From: Rubrobacter aplysinae
GTDB lineage: Bacteria > Actinomycetota > Rubrobacteria > Rubrobacterales > Rubrobacteraceae
Length of the DNA stretch: 64,000 nucleotides
Direction of reading: 5' to 3'
Assembly (NCBI RefSeq): GCF_001029505.1
Contig: NZ_LEKH01000004.1
Span: 13,230 to 77,229, forward strand
Positions 1 to 8,301 of this stretch are shown here, piece by piece; position 1 is the first letter of the stretch, and the number at the start of each line of letters is the position of its first letter. The position numbers and the translations under genes are program-made. The notes under the pieces are model-generated. The model was not told the origin of the DNA and did no database searches. It saw only the letters and a program-made list of their open reading frames with translations.

Positions 1-129
1 GGGCTGGCGCGGGCGGAGGATGAGGAGCTACTGGAGCAGGAGGGGGCTGATTTGGTGGTAAGGAGTCTGGAAGCGGTATCGGTGGAAGCGTTATCCGAAG
101 GCCGCCTAGAGCAGAGGAGCGCACGATAG
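1..129 (+). CDS. HAD-superfamily hydrolase, C-terminal fragment (5' end outside window)
   Basis: The frame is open from base 1 and ends at TAG 127-129, giving about 42 residues. The segment ADLVVRSLEAVSVEAL resembles the last strand and helix of beta-phosphoglucomutase-type HAD phosphatases, where a D-V-V-x-S-L motif usually precedes the C-terminus. The next gene is also a HAD hydrolase, so this looks like a tandem pair of small phosphatases. The catalytic part lies outside the window, so substrate and length cannot be judged. The assignment rests on a short C-terminal signature and is tentative. Confidence 0.5.
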   Translation, partial: GLARAEDEELLEQEGADLVVRSLEAVSVEALSEGRLEQRSAR

Positions 130-214
130 GAGGCCGTGCGGTGGGGTTACAGAGCAAAGGTAGCCGGATGCTGGCTTGCGCGCCCGGGAGACGAACCGGG
201 GAGGGGAGACCGGT

Positions 215-1000
215 GTGATCTCGGCCATCCTCTTCGACCTGGACGGCACCCTGCTGGAGACCGAGGAGCTAAAGGCGCTCTCCTACGCCCGGGCCGCCGT
301 CGAGCTCCGGCCGGATGCTGTGAAGGAGTCCGAGGTTCTGGAGGCTTTCAGGGACCTGGTGGGCCTCTCACGCGGCGAGGTGGCCGAGTCCCTGATGCAG
401 AGCTTCGGCCTCGAAGACGCGGCGAGAGAGCGCGCCGAGGAGGTCGAAAGCTCCGAAGAGGAGCCGTGGGAGGCCTACGTCCGGCTGCGGCTGCGGGTGT
501 ACGAAGAGTTGCTGGAGGACCCCGAGCTTCTCCTGGAGCAGCGGTATCAGCACAACATAGACCTGCTGCGCGGGCTCCGGCGCAAGGGTTACCCGGTCTG
601 CCTGGCCACGATGTCGCACCGCTATCAGGTGGAGCGCGTGCTGGAGGTGCTGGGGCTGGACGGAGAGCTCGACTACGTGGCCACCGTGGACGATGTGAGC
701 AAGGGTAAGCCGGACCCGGAGATAGACCTCATGGTCTCGCGCGAGATGGGCGTGCCGCCGGAGGAGTTTCTGGTGGTGGAGGACTCCGTGGCCGGTGTAC
801 AGGCGGCGCTCGCCGCCGGGATGGCCGTCGTGGCCGTTCCCACCTCCCTGACGGGGCCGAAGTTCCGGCAGACGCAGGTGCTGGAGAACCGCTGGATAGC
901 GTACGAGCCCGGGGCGGTTCGTGAGGTAGTGAGCCGTAGGATCGAGGCCGCCGACGAAAGAGCTCTACAAACGCAGCAAGAGGAGAAAGAAGGTATATAG
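215..1000 (+). CDS. HAD-superfamily hydrolase (phosphoglycolate phosphatase / beta-phosphoglucomutase type)
   Basis: A cytosolic HAD phosphatase of about 261 residues. Motif I is at the N-terminus (FDLDGTLLET, nucleophile Asp8, acid Asp10), followed by a helical cap at about residues 17-110. Motif II is near LATMSHRY, motif III is the Lys in SKGKPDPEI, and motif IV is the acidic pair in LVVEDSVAG. GTG at 215 is preferred over TTG at 176 because GAGGGGAG at 201-208 is a good ribosome binding site and motif I then falls at the usual position. Substrates of this family cannot be predicted from sequence; a sugar phosphate is the usual guess. It follows another HAD gene and converges on the csaA-like gene. 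Confidence 0.85.
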   Translation: MISAILFDLDGTLLETEELKALSYARAAVELRPDAVKESEVLEAFRDLVGLSRGEVAESLMQSFGLEDAARERAEEVESSEEEPWEAYVRLRLRVYEELLEDPELLLEQRYQHNIDLLRGLRRKGYPVCLATMSHRYQVERVLEVLGLDGELDYVATVDDVSKGKPDPEIDLMVSREMGVPPEEFLVVEDSVAGVQAALAAGMAVVAVPTSLTGPKFRQTQVLENRWIAYEPGAVREVVSRRIEAADERALQTQQEEKEGI

Positions 1001-1023
1001 AAGTACAGAAGCACAAATCTGAT

Positions 1024-1053
1024 AGCCGGGCCAGTTACCAGAGAGACCCGGCT
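1024..1053. terminator. Hairpin between convergent genes
   Basis: A perfect 7-bp inverted repeat, AGCCGGG at 1024-1030 and CCCGGCT at 1047-1053, lies between the convergent HAD and CsaA-like genes. There is no T-tract, so it is only a possible bidirectional terminator. Confidence 0.35.
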
Positions 1054-1076
1054 CGATACCCGGGAGCGACTGGGGC

Positions 1077-1418
1077 TCAGTGCATCCTGCCGCCGGGCGG
1101 TACGTCCGTATCGGGGGAGATCAGGACCACCCCGCCGGACTCATCCGGCACGCCGAGGACGAGGATCTCGCTCTCGAAGCCTGCTATCCGCTTGGGCGGG
1201 AAGTTCACGACCGCGAGTACGAGCTTGCCGGGTAGCTCGCCGGGAGAGTAGTTTGCCGTGATCTGGGCGCTGGTCCTCTTGTAGCCCAGCTCAGGGCCGA
1301 GGTCTACTCGCAGCTTTATGGCCGGTTTACGGGCCTCGGGAAAGGGCTCCGCCTCCAGGATGCGCCCGACCCGGATGTCCACCTTCTCGAAATCCCCGAA
1401 ACCTATCTCCCCGATAAT
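1077..1418 (-). CDS. csaA: CsaA-like tRNA-binding domain protein, probable ATT start
   Basis: A small OB-fold tRNA-binding protein of the CsaA / MetRS-C / YtpR type. The core VDIRVGRIL, the following SAQITANY and the end VPPGGRMH match the family. CsaA proteins normally begin with a stretch like FxDFxKVDIRVG. Starting at GTG 1382 would delete that stretch, yet codons for GFGDFEKV are present just upstream in frame. No ATG, GTG or TTG lies there, but ATT at 1418-1416 sits 6 nt after a strong GGAGGG (1430-1425). I infer ATT initiation and about 113 residues. CsaA is known as an export-associated chaperone or tRNA-binding protein; the exact role here is unknown. Confidence 0.8.
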   Translation of the reverse strand: MIGEIGFGDFEKVDIRVGRILEAEPFPEARKPAIKLRVDLGPELGYKRTSAQITANYSPGELPGKLVLAVVNFPPKRIAGFESEILVLGVPDESGGVVLISPDTDVPPGGRMH

Positions 1419-1444
1419 GCTTTTCCCTCCTTGTCTAGCGGACG

Positions 1445-2572
1445 CTAGTGTACGACCTCTGGCTGATCCGCCGGAGAACGGTGCTCGGATGTTCCGGGCT
1501 TCAGGGGGATCAGCCGCTCTCTAACGCCCTTGAGCCAGAGGGAAATGTTGCCGGGGCCCGTACCCCAGACGAGGAGCACCGCCATCGCGCCGTAGATCGG
1601 GAGGTGCCCGATCAGCTCTTCCCACTGGAACAGGGTGAGCGTGAGGTTCGTCGGGAACCACGCGATAATCACGATCTCGCGCACGAACACTCCGAGCACG
1701 AGCCACAGCCCGACCACTAGCTCCACCGAGCCCGCGAACATTGCGAACGTCGCGTCTGAGAGCGGCACGCCGAGGTACGGCGTAAAGTTCAGCCCGGACT
1801 CCTCCAGGAACCCGGTGGCCAGCGGCAGGTTCGCGAACTTCTCCGTGAAGGCCACGACCACAAAGCTCAACCCGACCCCTACTCTGACCGCCGGTATGGC
1901 GTGGCGCGCCAGGGCGGCGGACGGCTCTAGGCGCGGAAAGAGCAGCCGGTCTATGGATAGCGGGCCACGCCCTACGAAAAAGAAGAAAGCCGCGAAACCG
2001 AGGAACATCACGTTCTCGAGCATCGGCTCCAGACCGATCAGGAACACCCCGCCCGTCCACAGCCCGGCCAGGACGATCGCCGCCGGGCGGGTAAGACCGC
2101 CGTAGAACAGGGACAGTGCGACCCCGGCCTCCGCGAGCCCGAGGAAGTTGCCCCAGATCCCGGGCAAGGCGTTGTCCGGGGAGAACAACGTCCCCTGCAC
2201 CCCGTTTACCAGCAGGGGCACGGCGACGTGTATGCCCAGGATCAGGGGCACCAGCCCGTAGAGCAGGCTCCGGCGCTCGTCCGTGGCCCCGAGCGCCTCG
2301 GGACCGGGGACGAAGCTCTGGCCCCGCCTCCTCCACAGGATGACTGCGGCCAGCGTCGCCAGCAACACCCCGCCCACGAACAACAGCGGCACCGGCCGGA
2401 AGAAGAGATCCCACCTCAAAGAGCCCGCGGAGTCGCTCTGGAAGAACCACTTGACGTGGGCGGAGGCCGGCTCCGCGGCCAGCATTAGGAGCAGTCCGGC
2501 GAGCACGCCGGTCAGGGCCACGAAGCCGGTCCATCTCACAGCCGGTAGCCGGGGGGATTTCCCTGGCGGCAC
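1445..2572 (-). CDS. DoxX-family polytopic membrane protein with signal peptide
   Basis: A 375-residue integral membrane protein. A signal peptide ends near PASAHV (about residue 38), followed by a short extracytoplasmic segment starting HVKWFF. About nine hydrophobic spans follow. The C-terminal half (about residues 220-350) has the DoxX-like four-helix pattern, with a conserved EKF and later acidic residues within the membrane. The GTG start is supported by GAGGAGG six bases upstream. The family is linked to respiratory or thiosulfate oxidation modules, but its biochemical role is poorly defined. It stands alone between csaA and dacA, so context does not add a function. Confidence 0.65.
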   Translation of the reverse strand: MPPGKSPRLPAVRWTGFVALTGVLAGLLLMLAAEPASAHVKWFFQSDSAGSLRWDLFFRPVPLLFVGGVLLATLAAVILWRRRGQSFVPGPEALGATDERRSLLYGLVPLILGIHVAVPLLVNGVQGTLFSPDNALPGIWGNFLGLAEAGVALSLFYGGLTRPAAIVLAGLWTGGVFLIGLEPMLENVMFLGFAAFFFFVGRGPLSIDRLLFPRLEPSAALARHAIPAVRVGVGLSFVVVAFTEKFANLPLATGFLEESGLNFTPYLGVPLSDATFAMFAGSVELVVGLWLVLGVFVREIVIIAWFPTNLTLTLFQWEELIGHLPIYGAMAVLLVWGTGPGNISLWLKGVRERLIPLKPGTSEHRSPADQPEVVH

Positions 2573-2773
2573 GCTATACCTCCTCTACTAATAACGTCGA
2601 AACTAATACCGGCGAAAAGCCGGGCGGCCACTAGAAGCACCCGCCGACGCCTCGATTCACGTTACACATGTTATCTCGGAGGTTGGTCAAGAAGTGTTAC
2701 AAAATTCTCACAATCTTCTCACAAGCAGATCGGAGTTAGAGGCGGGACAGAGCCGGGATAGAGCTAGCCCGGG

Positions 2774-3958
2774 CTAGCCGAAGAGGCCGCCGACCCAGCC
2801 CGTCACCCGGCCCGTGGTCTTCTGCCAGAAGGAGGCCTCGTCGTAACCCTTCGAGGCAATAAGGGCGGTAGTGCCGACGCTTTCGCCGTCTACTATCGCC
2901 TCTAGCTGTCCGACCTCGTCGCCCTTCTTTGCGGAAGGCGGCAGCTCGCCGCCCCGGACCCGGCGCTCGACCTCTGCGCCCTCCTCGACGGTGGACGAGA
3001 TCGTGTCCGCCGCCGTGAGGTCTATCGAGCGGCCCCGGAACGGGATCTCCTTCTCTGAGTAGACCTGGCCCTCTTTAACGAGCGGCCGCTGCTCGAAGTT
3101 GCCGAAGGCGTAGTTCAGGACGTTCTCCGAGGAGGTGGTAACGGCTTCCTGGGAGTCCGCGCCGAGCACGGCGGCGATGTACGACTCCTCCTGGGCCTCC
3201 GCCGAGGAGATCAGCATGTAGCCCGCGCTGCCCGAGGTGCCGGTCTTGACGCCGGTGGCGGGCGGGTACTGGGCGAGCAGCTCGTTCGTGGTGTAGACCT
3301 GGATCTCCCGGTCCTCCATGCCCTTGGTCTCGATGGTGGCCTGGGTCTGGCCCACGAGCTTGCGGAACAGGTCGTACTCCATCGCGGCGCTCGTGATCTT
3401 GAGCAGGTCGGACGCGGTAGAGTAGTTGTTCTCCTCGTCTATGCCGGTGGGGTTGGTGAAGTTGGTGTTCTCCAGGCCGAGCTCTTCGGCCTTCTGATTC
3501 ATCTGCTGCACGAACTGCTCGACGCTGCCGCCCCCGACGTACTCGGCGAGGGCGTAGTCGGCGTCGGTGCCCGAGGGGATGAGCGAGGCCGCCAGGAGAT
3601 CCCGGGCCTCCACGCTCTCGCCGCTTATGAGGCCTATGTTGCTGTAGGTGTTGCCCACGTACTCCTCTGCGCCCTGAGAGATCACGACCTGCTCGTCCAG
3701 GTCCGCGTCGCTCTCAAGCGCAACGAGGGCGGTCATCACCTTCGCGGTCGAAGCCATCTTTATCTGCTCGTCCGGCTTCTCGCTGGCGAGTACCCGCCCG
3801 GAGCCCGCGTCGGCCACCGCCCAGGACTGTGCCTCCACCTCGGGACCGGACTGCTGCGCCTCGGCGCGGTCCACGGCTCCTCCAATCGCCAAAGCCGTGG
3901 CGAGCGTCAGCGTCAGGAGAAAGGCCGAAGCCCTGGCTAGGTCGAGCGTCTTATACAA
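2774..3958 (-). CDS. dacA: D-alanyl-D-alanine carboxypeptidase (class C low-molecular-mass PBP, S11 family)
   Basis: An exported D,D-carboxypeptidase that trims the terminal D-Ala of peptidoglycan stem peptides. The TTG start at 3958 has GGGAGG seven bases upstream and gives 394 residues; a longer frame from 4000 has no such signal. The N-terminal hydrophobic segment (about 8-28) ends at a signal cleavage-like region before AEAQQSG. Catalytic motifs are S-T-A-K (about 70-73), S-G-T in IPSGTDADYAL (about 129-131) and K-T-G in GVKTGTSGS. The second motif has Thr where S-x-N is usual. A C-terminal beta domain and a hydrophobic final segment (GWVGGLFG) suggest peripheral membrane attachment. Confidence 0.9.
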   Translation of the reverse strand: MYKTLDLARASAFLLTLTLATALAIGGAVDRAEAQQSGPEVEAQSWAVADAGSGRVLASEKPDEQIKMASTAKVMTALVALESDADLDEQVVISQGAEEYVGNTYSNIGLISGESVEARDLLAASLIPSGTDADYALAEYVGGGSVEQFVQQMNQKAEELGLENTNFTNPTGIDEENNYSTASDLLKITSAAMEYDLFRKLVGQTQATIETKGMEDREIQVYTTNELLAQYPPATGVKTGTSGSAGYMLISSAEAQEESYIAAVLGADSQEAVTTSSENVLNYAFGNFEQRPLVKEGQVYSEKEIPFRGRSIDLTAADTISSTVEEGAEVERRVRGGELPPSAKKGDEVGQLEAIVDGESVGTTALIASKGYDEASFWQKTTGRVTGWVGGLFG

Positions 3959-4112
3959 CCTTGATCCTCCCTTTGATGAAACCTGAAACTGAATTCCCAC
4001 TATCGATAAGGCACAATCTGTTCGTTATCATAGACCATCTCTAAAAAGACGAAAATACTATATAATCGCTCGGTGTTACCAATTCGGGTGGCGTCGAGGA
4101 GAAGCCTAGCTC

Positions 4113-5234
4113 TTGGATTACCAAGCATTTGCATTCGGGTGCTTCCATTTCGGATTGCGAGGTCCTACTCCTAATAACTTTACTGTAAGTGACTTCCTGG
4201 AAGAGGTAGAGAAGGCACTCAGAGCCGTCCCTAATGTAGATAATGTGAGAGCAAGTTGTGACGATGAATTCCTCAAAGAAAAGTTAGGATCGCTTGACAG
4301 TCCTCCATCCATCAAATCCGGGAGCTTTCCATATCCCCATCTCCCTCATGGAGACATCTCATTTGATTTGCTTGTTCCCAAAGGAGTACAGAGGGAGTTC
4401 GCAAGATCTTACTTGCCTCTTACTTTTACTGAACGCTTTAGAGTAGAGATTTTTTATGAGTATCATTTTCCTGTGGCTACTATTGAGCTGATTAGCCCTA
4501 CTGAAGAGCCAGAGCCTTCCGAGGCAGTCATAATAATCAGAAGACTGCTAGAGCGGGAATTCGAGCGGCAGCAGGGTCTAATCGATTTTCAGTTCACAGG
4601 ACCTAGCCCCATCCATGCAGATTTTTACCTAATTGGCCGAGATAGTGAACAAGAAGATACTTGGGATTTCGACTTGGAGGTAGAGCGCTCACGAGCGTAC
4701 GATAGATACGAAATATTTTTCAATGAGTCTCTATTTTCCGAGCCAAACGAAGCTCTGAGTGAACTCAAGTTTTCTATACTCTCCGAATTGGATCTTTTCT
4801 ATCTAATAGCTCAACTAGAACGGCAAAAAGGCATATCTTGGGAACAAGTCAATCAGCTAACGCGCTCCTTGACTGCCTTGCATCAGCGTAAAGGGGCAAG
4901 GGCTTTCGTAGCTAGGTTACTCAAGTCCACTAACATAGTAAACGAGGCCTTTGTGACGCTAGCAGAATTTGAATCAAATGACATATTATCTTACAGTATG
5001 TTGCAAGACTCTTACAGCCAAGTATACACGGCAGACGCTTATCCTTACATCAAAAATCTAGTAGACAAGAGAATGAATGCTCGGGAAAAGTATCCAACTA
5101 AGCAAGTAAGTTCCCTCTTGCAAATTTTCGAGACTCGACGGCTTACTGCTCTTGAGATAAGAGTAGCGCTCATATCTGCTGTATCTGGTGGGGCGGTCGG
5201 AGCTCTTGTCTCTACGATCGTATCCAATCCGTAG
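4113..5234 (+). CDS. Orphan hypothetical protein with C-terminal membrane segment, AT-rich
   Basis: A 373-residue protein I do not recognise. The first about 340 residues look soluble and mixed alpha/beta, rich in Phe, Glu and Ser, with no recognisable catalytic motif. The last about 25 residues (ALISAVSGGAVGALVSTIV) form one hydrophobic segment near the C-terminus, suggesting a tail anchor with the bulk in the cytosol. Start TTG 4113 follows GAGGAG at 4095-4100 with long spacing; TATAAT at 4061-4066 is a likely -10. The gene and its flanks (about 3990-5280) are clearly AT-rich and use A/T-ending codons unlike the neighbours, which points to horizontal acquisition between dacA and the glycine operon. 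Confidence 0.7.
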   Translation: MDYQAFAFGCFHFGLRGPTPNNFTVSDFLEEVEKALRAVPNVDNVRASCDDEFLKEKLGSLDSPPSIKSGSFPYPHLPHGDISFDLLVPKGVQREFARSYLPLTFTERFRVEIFYEYHFPVATIELISPTEEPEPSEAVIIIRRLLEREFERQQGLIDFQFTGPSPIHADFYLIGRDSEQEDTWDFDLEVERSRAYDRYEIFFNESLFSEPNEALSELKFSILSELDLFYLIAQLERQKGISWEQVNQLTRSLTALHQRKGARAFVARLLKSTNIVNEAFVTLAEFESNDILSYSMLQDSYSQVYTADAYPYIKNLVDKRMNAREKYPTKQVSSLLQIFETRRLTALEIRVALISAVSGGAVGALVSTIVSNP

Positions 5235-5283
5235 TACGCTTGATGGACGTTATATGCTAGTCTCTGGTCAACTCATAGAAGGC

Positions 5284-5490
5284 TGCGGGAGAGAGTCGCC
5301 GGGTTCCAGAGAGCTTGTGCGGCCGCCGAAGGTGAAAGGCTCGCGGGGTAGTTCCGCGGGCTGAATCTCTCAGGCAAAAGGACCGCAAGCCGGAGGGCGT
5401 CCTGGAGAGTCCGGTCCGCTGATGCTCGTCGGAGCTATCTAGCTAGGACCGGCGCCGACGGAGTAATACTCTCAGGTCCGGGGACAGGGC
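5284..5490 (+). ncRNA. Tandem glycine riboswitch (gcvT motif, two aptamers)
   Basis: Two consecutive copies of the glycine aptamer signature lie upstream of the glycine cleavage operon. Copy 1 has GCCGAAGGTGAAA (about 5344 is its 3' side) and CTCTCAGGCAAAAGGAC (5367-5383). A short linker with CTGGAGAG follows at 5402-5409. Copy 2 has GCGCCGACGGAGTAA (5452-5466) and CTCTCAGGTCCGG (5469-5481). Glycine binding is known to turn on gcv operons. No clear terminator with a T-tract is seen between the aptamers and the GTG start at 5581, so whether control is on transcription or translation cannot be read from the sequence. Confidence 0.93.
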
Positions 5491-5580
5491 GTAGTGGCAG
5501 TGCTTGGCAGAGGGCTACGAGGAGCCGTGCCGGGTAGAGCCGTACGTCCGCCCAAAAAGACCCAAGGGGGTAGAACCGCC

Positions 5581-6867
5581 GTGGCGCGATTCACACCGCA
5601 CACCGAGGAAGACATCCGGGAGATGCTCGACACCGTCGGCGTCGAGACCCTGGACGACCTCTTCGCCGACGTCCCGACGAAGTTCGAGGGGGCGCTGGAT
5701 CTCCCGCCCGCGCTATCGGAGCACGAGGCGCTCACCGACGTCCACAAGGCCGCCGCCGAGAACCGTTCTGGCATGCCGCTATTTATCGGGGCCGGGGCCT
5801 ATGACCGCATCGTGCCCTCGGCCGTCGGCTCCATGATGCAGCGCGGAGAGTACCTGACCGCCTACACGCCCTACCAGCCCGAGGTCAGCCAGGGCGGGCT
5901 GCAGGTGATCTTCGAGTTCCAGTCCATGATCTCCGAGCTAACCGGCCTCGAAGTCTCCAACGCCTCTGTCTACGACGGCGCAACCGCCGTCGCCGAGGCC
6001 GCCCTGATGACGGCTCGCCTAGCCAAGCGCGACGCGAAGGTGGCGGTCTCGGCGGGCCTCAACCCGCGCTACCGGCAGGTCATAGAGACCTACCGCGTCG
6101 AGACCGTCGAGCTGCCGTTCGAGAACGGCGCGACCGACTTCTCCGCCGTCCCCGACGACGTATCCGGCGTGTTCGTGCAGAGCCCGAACTACCTCGGCGT
6201 CGTCGAGGATATCGAGGCGGCCTCCGGAGCGGCCCACGAGAACGGGGCGCTCGCCGTCGCCGTCTGCGACCCGACCGCCCTCGCCGTGCTCGAAGCTCCG
6301 GGCGCTCTGGGTGCGGACATCGCCGTTGGCGAGGCGCAGCCCCTGGGGATGCCGCTCCTGTTCGGCGGGCCCTACGCCGGGTACATGGCGACGACTGGGA
6401 AGAACGTGCGCCAGCTACCGGGCCGTATATGCGGCGAGACCGTGGACGAGGACGGCAGGCTCGCCTACGTGCTCACCCTCCGGGCCCGGGAGCAGGACAT
6501 CCGGCGCGCCAAGGCGAACTCCAACATCTGCACCAACCAGGCGCTGACCGCGCTCGCCGCGACCGTGTACACCGCGCTGATGGGGCCGGAGGGCCTGCGC
6601 GAGGTGGCCGAGCTCTCCGTCTCCAAGGCCCACTATCTGGCGGACCGGCTACAGGAGAAGGGCGTTAGCCTGCGCTACCCGGAGGCGCCATACCTGTTCG
6701 AGTTCGCCGTCGAGCTTGAGGACGTGGATAAGACCAACGCCGCGCTCTTGGAGAACGGCATCGTCGGCGGGCTGGATACGGGAGACGGGGCGATGCTCAT
6801 CGCCGTCACGGAGAAGCGCACCAAGGAAGAGCTGGACAAGTTTGCGGAGGTGGTAGCCAATGCTTAG
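5581..6867 (+). CDS. gcvPA: Glycine dehydrogenase (decarboxylating) subunit 1, P-protein alpha
   Basis: N-terminal half of the split PLP-dependent P-protein. With GcvPB it decarboxylates glycine and passes the aminomethyl group to lipoyl GcvH. The typical N-terminus ARFTPHTEEDIREML begins at GTG 5581, preceded by AAGGGGG (5564-5570), so the longer frame from 5494 is rejected. The protein is about 428 residues, near the family length. Motifs such as GAGAYDRIVP, TPYQPEVSQGGLQ and SNICTNQAL are characteristic. It is the first gene of gcvPA-gcvPB-gcvT-gcvH and overlaps gcvPB by 8 bases, suggesting translational coupling. It sits behind the glycine riboswitch. Confidence 0.95.
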   Translation: MARFTPHTEEDIREMLDTVGVETLDDLFADVPTKFEGALDLPPALSEHEALTDVHKAAAENRSGMPLFIGAGAYDRIVPSAVGSMMQRGEYLTAYTPYQPEVSQGGLQVIFEFQSMISELTGLEVSNASVYDGATAVAEAALMTARLAKRDAKVAVSAGLNPRYRQVIETYRVETVELPFENGATDFSAVPDDVSGVFVQSPNYLGVVEDIEAASGAAHENGALAVAVCDPTALAVLEAPGALGADIAVGEAQPLGMPLLFGGPYAGYMATTGKNVRQLPGRICGETVDEDGRLAYVLTLRAREQDIRRAKANSNICTNQALTALAATVYTALMGPEGLREVAELSVSKAHYLADRLQEKGVSLRYPEAPYLFEFAVELEDVDKTNAALLENGIVGGLDTGDGAMLIAVTEKRTKEELDKFAEVVANA

Positions 6868-8299
6868 GGAGAACAAGGAGCGTACCGAGGGGACCCTGAT
6901 CCGGGACCGTGGAAGGCCCGGCCGCCGGGGCTTCACCCTACCCAAGCTGGACGTGCCGGAGACGAAGGTGGGGGACATCCTGCCCGCGAGCCAGCGGCGC
7001 ACCGAGAAGCCAGACCTGCCCGAGGTGGACGAGCCGACGGTGGTGCGTCACTATACCAACCTCTCCCGGAGAAACTGGGGCATAGACACCAACTTCTACC
7101 CGCTAGGCTCCTGCACGATGAAGCACAACCCGCGCGTGAACGAGGCCGCCGCGCAGGTGCCGGGCTTCGCCGGGCTGCACCCGATGCAGCCTCAGGCCCA
7201 GTCCCAGGGCGCGCTGCGCGTGATGTACGAGCTCCAGGGCTTTCTCTCGGAGGTGTCCGGCCTCGCGGCCGTGTCTCTCGCCCCGCTCGCCGGGGCGCAG
7301 GGGGAGCTTACGAGCATTTTGATGGTCAAGCGGTACTTCGAGGACGTTGGAGACACCGGGCGCACCACCGTACTCGTGCCGGAGACGGCGCACGGGACCA
7401 ACCCGGCGACCGCCTCGATGGCCGGGTTCGAGGCCGAGGAGATCGGGCTCGACGAGCACGGCTGCGTCGACGTTGACGAGCTGCGCGAGAAGGTAGACGG
7501 CACGACCGCGGCACTCATGATCACGAACCCCAACACCGGCGGCGTGTACGAGCGCAACATTCACGAGATCTCCGAGATACTTCACGACGCGGGCGCGTTC
7601 CTGTACATGGACGGCGCGAACATGAACGCAAACATGGGCCGCATGAAGGCCTCCGACGCCGGCGTGGACATCATGCACTTCAACCTGCACAAGACGTTCT
7701 CTACGCCCCACGGCGGCGGCGGCCCCGGTTGCGGCGCCATCGCCTGCACCGACACCCTCGCCCCGTTCCGCCCCGACCCGGTCGCGGCGAAAGGCGGAGA
7801 TAAGTACAGCCTCGAAAAGCCCGACAAGAGCATCGGGCGCATGACGAGCTTCTTCGGCAACTTCGGCGTGATCCTGAAGGCTTGGAACTACATCAAGCTG
7901 CACGGCCCCGACCTGCGCGACGTCACCGACATGGCCGTGCTGAACGCCAACTACGTCCGCGCCCGGCTGCGCGACACCTACCGCGTCCCCTACGACGAGC
8001 TGTGCAAGCACGAGGTCGTCGTCCAGCCCCCGAAGGGCAAGAAGGCGCTGGAGATCGCCAAGGGTCTGCTGGATCACGGCTTCCACCCGCCGACGATCTA
8101 CTTCCCGCTGGTCGTCAAGGAAGCCATGCTCATAGAGCCGACCGAGACGGAGTCAAAGGAGACCCTGGACGACTTCGTCGAGGCGCTACTGCAACTCGCC
8201 GACACCGACGACGAGGATCTGGCCGAGTCCCCGACCACCGCGCCGACCCGTCGCCTAGACGAGGCCCGGGCCGCCCGCAAGCTCAAGGCCCGGTGGTAG
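6860..8299 (+). CDS. gcvPB: Glycine dehydrogenase (decarboxylating) subunit 2, P-protein beta
   Basis: The PLP-carrying subunit of the split glycine decarboxylase, 479 residues. The PLP lysine is in HFNLHKTFSTPHGGGGPG, and the family stretch GTNPATASMAGF and the TNPNTGG loop are present. The N-terminal FTLPKLDVPE matches other bacterial GcvPB proteins. ATG 6860 overlaps the gcvPA stop. It forms an alpha2-beta2 complex with GcvPA and works with GcvT, GcvH and lipoamide dehydrogenase; the last is not in this window. The C-terminal about 40 residues after the core are charged and rich in Asp, Pro and Arg, somewhat longer than many homologues. Confidence 0.95.
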   Translation: MLRENKERTEGTLIRDRGRPGRRGFTLPKLDVPETKVGDILPASQRRTEKPDLPEVDEPTVVRHYTNLSRRNWGIDTNFYPLGSCTMKHNPRVNEAAAQVPGFAGLHPMQPQAQSQGALRVMYELQGFLSEVSGLAAVSLAPLAGAQGELTSILMVKRYFEDVGDTGRTTVLVPETAHGTNPATASMAGFEAEEIGLDEHGCVDVDELREKVDGTTAALMITNPNTGGVYERNIHEISEILHDAGAFLYMDGANMNANMGRMKASDAGVDIMHFNLHKTFSTPHGGGGPGCGAIACTDTLAPFRPDPVAAKGGDKYSLEKPDKSIGRMTSFFGNFGVILKAWNYIKLHGPDLRDVTDMAVLNANYVRARLRDTYRVPYDELCKHEVVVQPPKGKKALEIAKGLLDHGFHPPTIYFPLVVKEAMLIEPTETESKETLDDFVEALLQLADTDDEDLAESPTTAPTRRLDEARAARKLKARW

Positions 8300-8301
8300 C
8301 C

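Noticed and set aside
7103-8086. Long minus-strand frame opposite gcvPB
   Set aside because: It mirrors a clear gcvPB gene; the product is arginine/valine-rich without any motif, as expected for an antisense frame in GC-rich DNA.
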